Assembly (NCBI GenBank): GCA_039920165.1
Contig: JBDSEG010000163.1
Location: forward strand, 1 to 21,370
DNA from: JBDSEG01 sp039920165
GTDB lineage: Bacteria > Pseudomonadota > Gammaproteobacteria > Burkholderiales > Burkholderiaceae_C
DNA length: 21,370 nt
Direction of reading: 5' to 3'
A program made the translations under genes and the position numbers. This document shows, piece after piece, positions 1 through 7,666 of the stretch. The notes beneath the pieces are model-generated. The model was not told the DNA's origin. It worked only from the letters and a program-made list of their open reading frames with translations, and did no database searches. The stretch's first letter is position 1. Each line of letters opens with the position of its first letter.

Positions 1-1011
1 CATCTTCAGGATGGTCGCGATCTCGAAATCCAGGCGCTCCTCGTAACGCGCGCGCTGGCGCTCGCGCTCGGCCGGATCGGGATAGCGCTGCGCGAGGCGA
101 ACCTTCAAGCCGGCGTGCGACGCGACGCTGAAATAGTCGGCGATCGGCAGCCGAGCGCCGTCGACCAGCGGGGTCTCGAAATCGGGCAGCTGCGGCTTGC
201 CCAGGGTGAGAGCAAGGCTGCAGCGCTTGCCGATCTCGACGCTGTTGCGCAGCGCGCTCGGCAGGTCCGCGAACCGCGCGGCCATCTGCGCGCGGGTCTT
301 GAAATACTGCTCGCGGCCGAAGCGCTTGACGCGGCGCGGATTGGCGAGCATCTCGCCCTCGGACACGCACACCCGCGCCTCGTGGGCCTCGAAATCGTCG
401 GGCACCAGAAACTGCGCCGGATGCGTGGCGACGACCGGCAGGCGCAGCGCCGCAGCGAGCGCGGCGGCGGCCTGCACGTGCGCCTCCTGCCCGGGCAGTC
501 CGGCGCGCTGCAGCTCGAGATAGAAGCGGCGCGGAAAGCGTTGCGCCATGCGCTGCGCGTAGGCTTGTGCGCGCTCCCGGTCGCCCGCCATCAGCGCCTG
601 CCCGACCGCGCCTTGCTCGGCCCCCGAGAGCGCGATCAGGCCGTTGCCGAAGGCGTCGAACCAGGTCGGCTTGATGCGCGCCTGCGCGCGCTGCGCGTTG
701 TCGAGCCAGCTGCGGCTGAGCAGCTCGCACAGGTTGCGATAACCGGTGGCGTCCTGCACCAGCAGCAACAGCCGGCTCGGCTGTTTCTCGCCGCCTTCGG
801 GCTCGATCCAGACATCGGCGCCGATGATCGGCTTGATGCCGGCGGCCCGCGCTGCGCTGTAGAACTTGATCGCGCCGAACAGGTTCGACAGGTCGGTGAT
901 GGCGAGCGCGCCCTGCCCGTCGGCGGCCGCGGCGGCCACGAGTTCGTCGATGCGCAGGCTGCCATCGACGACCGAATATTCGGTGTGGGTGCGCAGGTGG
1001 ACGAAATCCAT
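1..1011 (-). CDS. dnaE: DNA polymerase III alpha subunit, N-terminal part (runs off the window)
   Basis: Catalytic subunit of the replicative DNA polymerase III holoenzyme in the cytoplasm. The minus strand is open from the ATG at 1011 to the window edge, giving 337 codons of a protein that is normally about 1,150-1,180 residues. The N-terminus reads MDFVHLRTHTEYSVVDGSL, which is the PHP-domain opening of replicative DnaE (E. coli begins similarly with FVHLRVHSDYS). It continues with a conserved stretch around ITDLSNLFGAIKFY. The catalytic palm motifs lie outside the window. No Shine-Dalgarno is visible; a TAGAAT box sits 6 bases upstream of the ATG (1018-1023), suggesting a leaderless start. 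The gene is divergent from trhO across 63 bases. An error-prone DnaE2 is less likely because the opening matches the replicative form. Identity is secure from sequence; the leaderless reading is inference. Confidence 0.95.
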   Translation of the reverse strand, partial: MDFVHLRTHTEYSVVDGSLRIDELVAAAAADGQGALAITDLSNLFGAIKFYSAARAAGIKPIIGADVWIEPEGGEKQPSRLLLLVQDATGYRNLCELLSRSWLDNAQRAQARIKPTWFDAFGNGLIALSGAEQGAVGQALMAGDRERAQAYAQRMAQRFPRRFYLELQRAGLPGQEAHVQAAAALAAALRLPVVATHPAQFLVPDDFEAHEARVCVSEGEMLANPRRVKRFGREQYFKTRAQMAARFADLPSALRNSVEIGKRCSLALTLGKPQLPDFETPLVDGARLPIADYFSVASHAGLKVRLAQRYPDPAERERQRARYEERLDFEIATILKM

Positions 1012-1074
1012 GCGGGCATTCTAGGAGGCGCCCTCCGCATGGCCGACGTATCAAGCCCCACTTAAAATTGCGCC
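1012..1074. promoter_or_regulatory. Divergent dnaE/trhO promoter region with two start-proximal -10 boxes
   Basis: This 63-base spacer carries TAGAAT on the minus strand (1018-1023), 6 bases before the dnaE ATG. It also carries TAAAAT on the plus strand (1063-1068), 6 bases before the trhO GTG. Neither start has a Shine-Dalgarno. No good -35 box is visible at 16-18 bases from either hexamer. If these are the working -10 elements, both mRNAs would begin at or next to the start codon. The assignment rests on motif match and spacing only. Confidence 0.45.
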
Positions 1075-1791
1075 GTGACGACCTCCCGGCATCTGCGCGC
1101 CTACCGCTTCGTGACGCTGGGCGACCCCGCCGGCTGGCGCGATGCGATCCGTGCGCGCGCGGCGCAACTCGACCTGAAGGGCACCGTGCTGGTGGCCGAA
1201 GAAGGCATCAACCTCAACCTTGCCGGTGAGGCGACCGCGCTCGAGGATTTCGTCGGCTGGCTGCGTGCCGGGGCGCCCTTCGCGGATCTGCAAGCGCATT
1301 ACGGCGAGGCGCCGGCCATCCCCTACCGACGCCTGAAGGTCAAGCACAAGCGCGAGATCATCCGCATGGACCGGCCGGCGATCCGCCCCGCGGCCGGACG
1401 CGCCGCGGCGCTCGCCCCGAGCACGCTCGCGCGCTGGCTGGCCGCCGGTCACGACGACGCCGGCCAGCCGTTGGCGCTGCTCGATACGCGCAACGGCTTC
1501 GAGGTCGACGCCGGGCGCTTCGCCGGCGCAATCGACTGGCGGCTGGCGCGGTTCGGCGAATTTCCGGCGGCACTCGCGGCTCACCGCGCCGAGCTCGCCG
1601 GTAAGACCGTCGTCAGCTATTGCACCGGCGGCATCCGCTGCGAGAAGGCGGCACTGCTGCTGCGCGAACAGGGTGTCGACGCATGGCAGCTCGACGGCGG
1701 CATCCTCGGCTATTTCGAGGTCGTGGGCGCGGCCCACTTCGATGGCCGATGTTTCGTCTTCGACGAGCGTGAGGCGATCACGGCACGCTGA
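1075..1791 (+). CDS. trhO: tRNA uridine(34) hydroxylase, rhodanese-type (TrhO, formerly YceA/UPF0176)
   Basis: Predicted to hydroxylate uridine 34 in the wobble position of certain tRNAs, a step toward 5-methoxy- or carboxymethoxyuridine. The 238-residue protein has the family's N-terminal domain (GTVLVAEEGINLNLAG at about 36-51, then KVKHKREII near 88-96). A rhodanese domain follows, with active-site loop YCTGGIRCEKA and catalytic Cys183. The C-terminus stops just after CFVFDERE, so the Cys-rich C-terminal segment of the about 350-residue E. coli enzyme is missing; shorter versions occur in betaproteobacteria as far as I recall. The start is GTG at 1075; TAAAAT lies 6 bases upstream and there is no ribosome binding site. 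The stop is 29 bases before egtB on the same strand, so the two may be cotranscribed. A generic rhodanese sulfurtransferase is less likely given the N-terminal domain. Confidence 0.9.
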   Translation: MTTSRHLRAYRFVTLGDPAGWRDAIRARAAQLDLKGTVLVAEEGINLNLAGEATALEDFVGWLRAGAPFADLQAHYGEAPAIPYRRLKVKHKREIIRMDRPAIRPAAGRAAALAPSTLARWLAAGHDDAGQPLALLDTRNGFEVDAGRFAGAIDWRLARFGEFPAALAAHRAELAGKTVVSYCTGGIRCEKAALLLREQGVDAWQLDGGILGYFEVVGAAHFDGRCFVFDEREAITAR

Positions 1792-1792
1792 T

Positions 1793-1807
1793 TGCCGCTT
1801 TGCGGCA
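1793..1807 (+). other. Short hairpin between trhO and egtB
   Basis: TGCCGC (1793-1798), loop TTT, GCGGCA (1802-1807) form a perfect 6-bp stem. It starts two bases after the trhO stop and ends two bases before the egtB Shine-Dalgarno GGGAG (1809-1813). No T-tract follows, so a factor-independent terminator is unlikely. It could protect or delimit an mRNA end, or modulate access to the egtB ribosome binding site. The hairpin is seen; any role is inference. Confidence 0.35.
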
Positions 1808-1820
1808 CGGGAGCAATTGC

Positions 1821-3149
<1,329 letters not shown>

Positions 3150-3164
3150 AGGACGCAGCGAAGC

Positions 3165-3872
3165 TCACGAGGCCAGCGCGTCCAGCACATCGGAGCGGAA
3201 TTCGCGCTGGTAAAGGATGTAGACCACTCCGAGCGTGGCCGGCATGAAGACCAGTGGCGAGAGAAACCAGCCGATCGCCGCGAACGCCATGTAGTAGGCG
3301 CGCAAACCGTCGTTGAAGGTTTCGGCGGCCAGCCCGACGACGCGGCCGGCCTTGTCGGCAAAGGCCTCGCGCGAGACTGCGCGCGCTTCGAACTGCGAGT
3401 TCTCCGGCGCGGCAGCAATCAGCAGCGCACCGAAGGTGTACTGGCGCATCGACCAGGTGAAGCGGAAGAACGCATAGACGAAGACCGCCAGCATCAGCAG
3501 CAGCTTCAGGTCGAAGACCAGCGTGGTGGTGCGCGCCGCGAACGGGATATCGCGCACCAGTTCGCTCGCGCGGTCCGACGTGCCGAGCACGGCGAGCAAA
3601 CCGCCGATGATGAGAATGGTGGTCGAGGCGAAGAACGAGGGGCTCGTCGACAGCGCCTGGATCACCACGCCATCGAAAACACGGACCTCGCGGTAGGTCG
3701 ATTGCAGCATCCATTGCCGGCGGATGCGGTTGGTGCTGGCGAGGATCGAGGGCTGGGTCGTCGAGCGGACCTTGGCGAAGTGCGCGTAGGCAGCCCAGGC
3801 AGCGAAAAAGAGCGAGAGCGCAGCCCAGTCGATCCAGGGCAGAACAGCAGCGAGGGCGAAGAGCTTGTCCAC
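3165..3872 (-). CDS. DUF599 family inner-membrane protein
   Basis: Multi-pass membrane protein of the DUF599 family, function unknown. Hydrophobic stretches suggest about four transmembrane segments: near the N-terminus (ALAAVLPWIDWAALSLFFAAW), around ILIIGGLLAVLG, around LKLLLMLAVFVYAFFRF, and near the C-terminus (AIGWFLSPLVFMPATLGVVYIL). Conserved family features visible are FTWSMRQYTFG and the FNDGLRAYYMAFA stretch. I prefer the GTG at 3872 (235 residues) to the GTG three codons upstream at 3881, because a promoter-like TTGACC-N15-TACAGT ends 7 bases before it. It lies 53 bases or more downstream of doxX on the same strand, so readthrough is possible, but it probably has its own promoter. 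The family call is fairly firm; the role and exact start are not. Confidence 0.8.
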   Translation of the reverse strand: MDKLFALAAVLPWIDWAALSLFFAAWAAYAHFAKVRSTTQPSILASTNRIRRQWMLQSTYREVRVFDGVVIQALSTSPSFFASTTILIIGGLLAVLGTSDRASELVRDIPFAARTTTLVFDLKLLLMLAVFVYAFFRFTWSMRQYTFGALLIAAAPENSQFEARAVSREAFADKAGRVVGLAAETFNDGLRAYYMAFAAIGWFLSPLVFMPATLGVVYILYQREFRSDVLDALAS

Positions 3873-3879
3873 GCGGTGC

Positions 3880-3906
3880 ACTGTAGCAATGTGCCGCGTG
3901 GGTCAA
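3880..3906 (-). promoter_or_regulatory. Candidate promoter of the DUF599 gene
   Basis: On the minus strand TTGACC (3901-3906) and TACAGT (3880-3885) are separated by 15 bases, slightly shorter than the usual 16-18. The TACAGT ends 7 bases before the GTG at 3872, which would make the transcript leaderless. Among the start-proximal -10 boxes in this window, this is the one with the most convincing -35 element. Confidence 0.45.
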
Positions 3907-3934
3907 CCCGGCAGCACCGGCCGCCGCCCCAGGC

Positions 3935-4360
3935 TCAGGCGCGCGCCGGAACGGGCTCGCGCCGCACGTCCAGACTGGCTGGTCCGGCGCCGAGCGCGGC
4001 GACCATGAGCAGCCCGCCGACGACCGACAGGTTCTTCATGAACATCAGCTGCTGCACCATCTTCTGCGCCTCGGGCACGGCCCAGAAGTTGTGGAAGATG
4101 ACGCTCGCGAGCAAAGTAAACAGCGCTAAGCCGAGTGCCGCCCAGCGGGCGTGAAAGCCCGCCATCAGCGCCAGCCCGCCGCCGAGTTCGAGCAGGATGG
4201 TCAGCACCGCCAGCACCTCGGCGGCCGGGATTCCCTTGGCCGACATATAGCCCACGGTGCCGGCGAATCCGGTGATCTTGGAGAGCCCGGCCAGCACGAA
4301 CATGAGGGCGAGGAGGAAGCGGCCGATGAGAGCCAGGGGCGTGCGAAGAGAGTCGAGCAT
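3935..4360 (-). CDS. DoxX family inner-membrane protein
   Basis: The 141-residue protein is highly hydrophobic with about four transmembrane segments, starting LIGRFLLALMFVLAGLSKI. It has the DoxX signatures GRxLLAxxFVxAGxxKI, an ILLELGGGLALMAGF segment and IFHNFW. DoxX proteins are linked to thiosulfate:quinone oxidoreduction in archaea and to redox or disulfide stress in bacteria. E. coli YqjF is a relative whose gene is activated by YhaJ. ATG 4360 is chosen because GAGG lies 5 bases upstream; the frame stays open further up but that part lacks family character. It sits 65 bases downstream of pirin on the same strand and is probably cotranscribed with it under the divergent LysR gene. A role in quinone or oxidative-stress tolerance is inferred from context only. 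Confidence 0.88.
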   Translation of the reverse strand: MLDSLRTPLALIGRFLLALMFVLAGLSKITGFAGTVGYMSAKGIPAAEVLAVLTILLELGGGLALMAGFHARWAALGLALFTLLASVIFHNFWAVPEAQKMVQQLMFMKNLSVVGGLLMVAALGAGPASLDVRREPVPARA

Positions 4361-4425
4361 GGAAACCTCGGTGAAGTGGAAAAGAGAACGCAAAGGAGTC
4401 GGTCGCCGTCGAACCGGCCGGACGC

Positions 4426-5145
4426 TCAACGCAGGTCAAAGAGCAGCACTTCGGCCTGTTGCCCGTCGTCGATCACGAGGTCGGGCTCGCCCTCGATCGC
4501 GAGCGCGTCGCCGGCCGCGAGCACTTGACCGTTGACGCGCGCCTGCCCGCGCACCATGTGCACATAGGTCTTGCGCGCTATATCAAGCGCGCGCTCGACC
4601 CGATCGCCAGCATCGAAGAGGCCGGCGTGGATGGACGCATCGGCGTGGATCGTCACCGAGCCGTCGCGGCCGTCGGGCGAGGCGACGAGCCGCAGCCGGC
4701 CGCGCTTGGACGCCACGTCGAAATGCTTTTGCTCGTAGCCGGGATCAATGCCCAGCGCGTCGGGCTCGATCCAGATCTGCAGGAAGTGGGTTGTTGCGCC
4801 GGCCGCGTGGTTGAACTCGCTGTGGCTCACGCCGCGCCCGGCGCTCATGCGCTGCACGTCGCCCGGAACGATCACGCCGCTCGCTGTGCCGCCGGGGTTG
4901 CCATTGCCCATGCTGTCGCGGTGCGCGAGTTCGCCCGCGAGGACATAGCTGATGATCTCCATGTCGCGATGCGAATGGGTGCCGAAGCCGGTGCCGGGAG
5001 CGATGCGGTCTTCGTTGATCACGCGCAGCGCGCCGAAGCCCATGTGCGCCGGGTCATGGTAGCCAGCGAAAGAAAAGGTATGAAAGCTCTTGAGCCAGCC
5101 GTGATCGGCGTAGCCGCGTTCGGAGGATTTGCGCAGGTTCTTCAT
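4426..5145 (-). CDS. Pirin family protein (YhhW/YhaK-like bicupin)
   Basis: Cytoplasmic metal-binding bicupin; several bacterial pirins have quercetin 2,3-dioxygenase activity and others act as redox sensors. The 239-residue protein matches E. coli YhhW in length and in motifs: ERGYADHGWLKSFHTFSFA near the N-terminus, GFGTHSHRDMEI with His57 and His59, and GVSHSEFN with His108 and Glu110, the four metal ligands. The last residues, EVLLFDLR, are also typical. I choose ATG 5145 (MKNLRKSSERG) because it matches YhhW. An in-frame ATG at 5169 would put an inverted repeat inside the gene. The 5' side is divergent from a LysR regulator and doxX follows downstream. The natural substrate is unknown. 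Confidence 0.9.
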   Translation of the reverse strand: MKNLRKSSERGYADHGWLKSFHTFSFAGYHDPAHMGFGALRVINEDRIAPGTGFGTHSHRDMEIISYVLAGELAHRDSMGNGNPGGTASGVIVPGDVQRMSAGRGVSHSEFNHAAGATTHFLQIWIEPDALGIDPGYEQKHFDVASKRGRLRLVASPDGRDGSVTIHADASIHAGLFDAGDRVERALDIARKTYVHMVRGQARVNGQVLAAGDALAIEGEPDLVIDDGQQAEVLLFDLR

Positions 5146-5154
5146 GGTGCAGCC

Positions 5155-5160
5155 ACTGTA
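5155..5160 (-). promoter_or_regulatory. Candidate -10 box of pirin
   Basis: TACAGT on the minus strand, 9 bases before the pirin ATG at 5145, with no Shine-Dalgarno between them. No clear -35 box is seen at 16-18 bases. If used, the mRNA would have a leader of only a few bases. The 5164-5198 inverted repeat lies directly upstream, where an activator would be expected. Confidence 0.35.
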
Positions 5161-5163
5161 ATG

Positions 5164-5198
5164 CGACATCCCGCACCCTTGGCGCAGGGTGGATGTCG
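5164..5198. promoter_or_regulatory. Inverted repeat in the pirin/lysR divergent promoter
   Basis: Perfect 8-base arms CGACATCC (5164-5171) and GGATGTCG (5191-5198) are separated by 19 bases. A second palindrome, CACCCT-N6-AGGGTG (5174-5191), lies inside it but is centred 1.5 bases away. The element sits between the candidate -10 boxes of pirin and lysR, where a LysR-type activator would bind. Two half-sites about 27 bases apart (equivalent positions) would suit a tetramer. The repeats are read directly; binding is inferred. Confidence 0.45.
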
Positions 5199-5203
5199 GC
5201 TGC

Positions 5204-5220
5204 GTTCAAATAAGATGAAC
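5204..5220. promoter_or_regulatory. LysR-type operator (T-N11-A box) just upstream of the lysR start
   Basis: GTTCA-N7-TGAAC is a perfect interrupted palindrome that contains the T-N11-A core of LysR-family operators. It overlaps the candidate lysR -10 box TAAGAT (5211-5216) and ends two bases before the lysR ATG. That position fits negative autoregulation combined with control of the divergent pirin gene. Confidence 0.55.
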
Positions 5221-5222
5221 CG

Positions 5223-6275
5223 ATGCCGCCTTCGCCCGACCCCAGGCCATGCCCACAGCCCGCAGCCCGCAACGCGCTGACCCCCGAGGCGCTCGCGATG
5301 GTCGATACGATCGCGCGCAGCGGCAGTTTTGCGGCGGCGGCGCGCGAGCTCGGCAAGGTGCCTTCGGCCCTCACCTACAGCGTGCGCCAGCTCGAGGAGG
5401 CGCTCGATGTGCTGCTGTTCGACCGCCGGTCCCGCCAGGCCGAGATGACCGCCGCGGGCAAGGAACTGCTCGCCGAAGGGCGCCGGCTGCTGGCCGAGAC
5501 CGATGCGGTAGCGAACCGCGTCAAGCGAGTCGCGACCGGTTGGGAGACCGGGCTCACGGTGGTCGTTGACGATGTGATCTCGCGCGCGACACTGCTCGAT
5601 CTGTGCGAGCGCTTCTATGCGCTGGATCAGGAGATCGTGACCGCCGCAGGCAAGCGCGCCGGCCCGCCGACGCGGTTGCGCCTGCGCACCGAGGTGCTCA
5701 GCGGGACGCTGGAGGCGCTGGCCACCGGACAGGCCGACCTGGCGATCGGTGTTGGCGCCGAAGCCGGCTTCGCGCGCGGCTTGCAGCGCAAGGATCTGGG
5801 CGCGCTCGAATTCGTCTTTGCGGTCGCCCCGCAGCACCCGCTGGCGCTCGCCGAAGCGCCGATCAGCGATGCCGAGCTGATGCGCCATCGCGCCGTCGCG
5901 GTCGCCGATTCGGCGCAGCGCGCGGCCCCGCTCACCGTCAACCTGCTGCCAGGCCAGGACGTCCTGACGGTGGCCAGCATGCACGACAAGATCGAGGCGC
6001 TGCGGCGCGGCCTGGGTTGCGGTTTCGTTCCGGAAGCACTCGTGCGCGCGCATGTCGCGGCGGGCCGGCTCGTCGTCAAGGCGGTGCAGCGGCCGGCGCT
6101 TTCCGCGCGCCTCGTCTATGTCTGGCGGATGCCCGCGGGCGCCGTCGGGCGCGCAACGCGAGCCGCTCAGCTCGGCCTCGCTCTGCGCTGGTGGCTGGCG
6201 CAGCTCGAGCATTCGACGACGCGTCGCGCACTGCTCGAAGGCGTGCCGGCGCGCGTGCTCGCAAGCGCCGGCTGA
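5223..6275 (+). CDS. LysR family transcriptional regulator, YhaJ-like
   Basis: DNA-binding regulator of 350 residues. A winged helix-turn-helix covers about residues 19-78 (LTPEALAMVDTIARSGSFAAAARELGKVP), followed by a linker and an effector-binding domain. Several stretches agree with my memory of E. coli YhaJ: GSFAAAARELGKVPSAL, LEEALDVLLFDR, GWETGLTVV and VAVADSAQRAAPLTVNLL. YhaJ responds to dinitrotoluene-derived or quinone-like compounds and activates yqjF and yhaK relatives. Here the divergent pirin and the next gene doxX are of those same two families, so they are the likely targets. ATG 5223 has no Shine-Dalgarno; TAAGAT ends 6 bases before it. The about 18 residues before the HTH are extra compared with many LysR proteins. 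The class is certain; the YhaJ likeness and ligand are inference. Confidence 0.9.
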   Translation: MPPSPDPRPCPQPAARNALTPEALAMVDTIARSGSFAAAARELGKVPSALTYSVRQLEEALDVLLFDRRSRQAEMTAAGKELLAEGRRLLAETDAVANRVKRVATGWETGLTVVVDDVISRATLLDLCERFYALDQEIVTAAGKRAGPPTRLRLRTEVLSGTLEALATGQADLAIGVGAEAGFARGLQRKDLGALEFVFAVAPQHPLALAEAPISDAELMRHRAVAVADSAQRAAPLTVNLLPGQDVLTVASMHDKIEALRRGLGCGFVPEALVRAHVAAGRLVVKAVQRPALSARLVYVWRMPAGAVGRATRAAQLGLALRWWLAQLEHSTTRRALLEGVPARVLASAG

Positions 6276-6289
6276 CCGCAGGAGCGCCG

Positions 6290-7195
6290 GTGGCCGCTGC
6301 CTATGTCGGCCGTTTCGCGCCTTCGCCGACCGGGCCGCTGCACGCCGGCTCGCTGGTCGCCGCGCTGGCAAGCTGGCTCGATGCGCGCGCCCACGGCGGG
6401 CACTGGCTGCTGCGCATCGAGGACGTCGACCGCGCGCGCTGCGTGACAGGCGCTGACCGGCAGATCATCGAACAGCTGCGCGCGTGCGGTCTGGTCGCCC
6501 ATTCCGAGCCGGTGTGGCAGTCGCAGCGTGGCGCGCTGTACCGCACGGCGCTCGCTCGCCTCATCGCCGCCGGCTGGGCGTTTCCCTGCGGGTGCACGCG
6601 CACCGAGATCATGGCGGTTCTCGCCATGCAGGGACGACCGCGTGCGCGCCATGCCGAGCTGGTCTATCCCGGCACCTGCCGCAGCGGCCTGCACGGCAAG
6701 CCCGCGCGCGCGACGCGGCTGCTGTGCGCGGGCTCGCGCGAGGACCCTGCCGCGCCGCTGATCGTCGAATGGCACGATCGGCGCCTTCAAGCGCAGCGCC
6801 AGGATGTCTCGGCCGCGGTAGGCGATTTCGTCCTGCAGCGCGCCGACGGCGAATGGGCCTATCAGCTCGCGGTCGTGGTCGACGATGCGGCGCAGGGCGT
6901 GACCGACGTCGTGCGCGGCGAAGACCTGGCCGACAACACGGCGCGCCAGTGGCACTTGCAAACTCTGCTCGACCTGCCGAATCCGCGCTACTTGCACACC
7001 CCACTGGTGCGCGCGGGCGACGGCGAGAAGCTGTCCAAGCGGCACGCCGCGGCAGCGCTCGACCTGCGTGATCCGCTGGCGGCGCTGCGTGCGGCCGGCG
7101 CGGTGCTCGGTTTCGAGGCGACCGGCACAGATACCGGCACATGGCTTGCAGCTGCGACCTCTCAATGGGCAGTGCGCCACGCCGCGCTGGCATGA
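6290..7195 (+). CDS. gluQ: Glutamyl-Q tRNA(Asp) synthetase
   Basis: Truncated GluRS paralogue that attaches glutamate to the queuosine base at position 34 of tRNA-Asp rather than to a tRNA 3' end. The 301-residue protein consists of the catalytic domain only. It has the class I HIGH-type motif in PSPTGPLHAGSL (about 11-22), zinc ligands Cys100, Cys102, Tyr126 and Cys130 (CGC...YPGTC), VVRGEDL (about 208-213), and the KMSKS-type motif KLSKR (247-251). The GTG at 6290 is the start because AGGAG (6280-6284) lies 5 bases upstream and the protein then begins AAAYVGRFAPSPTG as in the family. It starts 14 bases after the LysR stop, so readthrough from that gene is possible. A full-length GluRS is excluded by the absence of an anticodon-binding domain. 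Confidence 0.95.
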   Translation: MAAAYVGRFAPSPTGPLHAGSLVAALASWLDARAHGGHWLLRIEDVDRARCVTGADRQIIEQLRACGLVAHSEPVWQSQRGALYRTALARLIAAGWAFPCGCTRTEIMAVLAMQGRPRARHAELVYPGTCRSGLHGKPARATRLLCAGSREDPAAPLIVEWHDRRLQAQRQDVSAAVGDFVLQRADGEWAYQLAVVVDDAAQGVTDVVRGEDLADNTARQWHLQTLLDLPNPRYLHTPLVRAGDGEKLSKRHAAAALDLRDPLAALRAAGAVLGFEATGTDTGTWLAAATSQWAVRHAALA

Positions 7196-7254
7196 TGCGC
7201 CACCATTGGCCTGCGCCTTATTCACGCAACACCCTCTTCACGGAACATTCGACC

Positions 7255-7602
7255 ATGATCACCACCGCCTCCGGACTCCAGTACGAAGATTCAGTGCCAG
7301 GCAGCGGCGCCACAGCCGCGGCCGGCCAGCAGGTCTCGGTCCACTACACCGGCTGGCTCTACAACGAGGGCGTCAAGGGCGCCAAGTTCGACTCGAGCAA
7401 GGACCGCGACGAGCCGTTCGAGTTCGGCCTCGGCCAGGGCATGGTGATCAAAGGCTGGGACGAAGGCGTGCAAGGCATGGCGGTGGGCGGCACGCGAGTG
7501 CTCGTTATCCCGCCCGCGCTCGGCTACGGCGCGCGCGGCGCGGGCGGTGTGATTCCGCCGAATGCGACGCTGATGTTCGAGGTCGAGCTCCTGCAGGTCT
7601 GA
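7255..7602 (+). CDS. FKBP-type peptidyl-prolyl cis-trans isomerase
   Basis: Single-domain cytoplasmic proline isomerase of 115 residues, assisting protein folding. All the FKBP signatures are present: VSVHYTGWLYNEG (28-40), KFDSSKDRDEPFEF (44-57), GMVIKGWDEGVQGMAVGG (62-79), the RVLVIPPALGYGARG loop (81-95), and the last strand IPPNATLMFEVELLQV. There is no signal peptide. ATG 7255 begins MITTASGLQYED, standard for small betaproteobacterial FKBPs; earlier in-frame starts would run into gluQ. Only a weak ACGGA precedes the start. It lies 59 bases after gluQ on the same strand. Confidence 0.95.
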   Translation: MITTASGLQYEDSVPGSGATAAAGQQVSVHYTGWLYNEGVKGAKFDSSKDRDEPFEFGLGQGMVIKGWDEGVQGMAVGGTRVLVIPPALGYGARGAGGVIPPNATLMFEVELLQV

Positions 7603-7666
7603 TCGACGCGCGCCGCGCCGGCCCCCGACGCGACCAACGATGCCCCGGCAGCCGACACGGCACATC

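Noticed and set aside
115..1065. 316-codon open frame on the plus strand over dnaE
   Set aside because: Antisense to the conserved DnaE PHP domain; composition is typical of a shadow frame.
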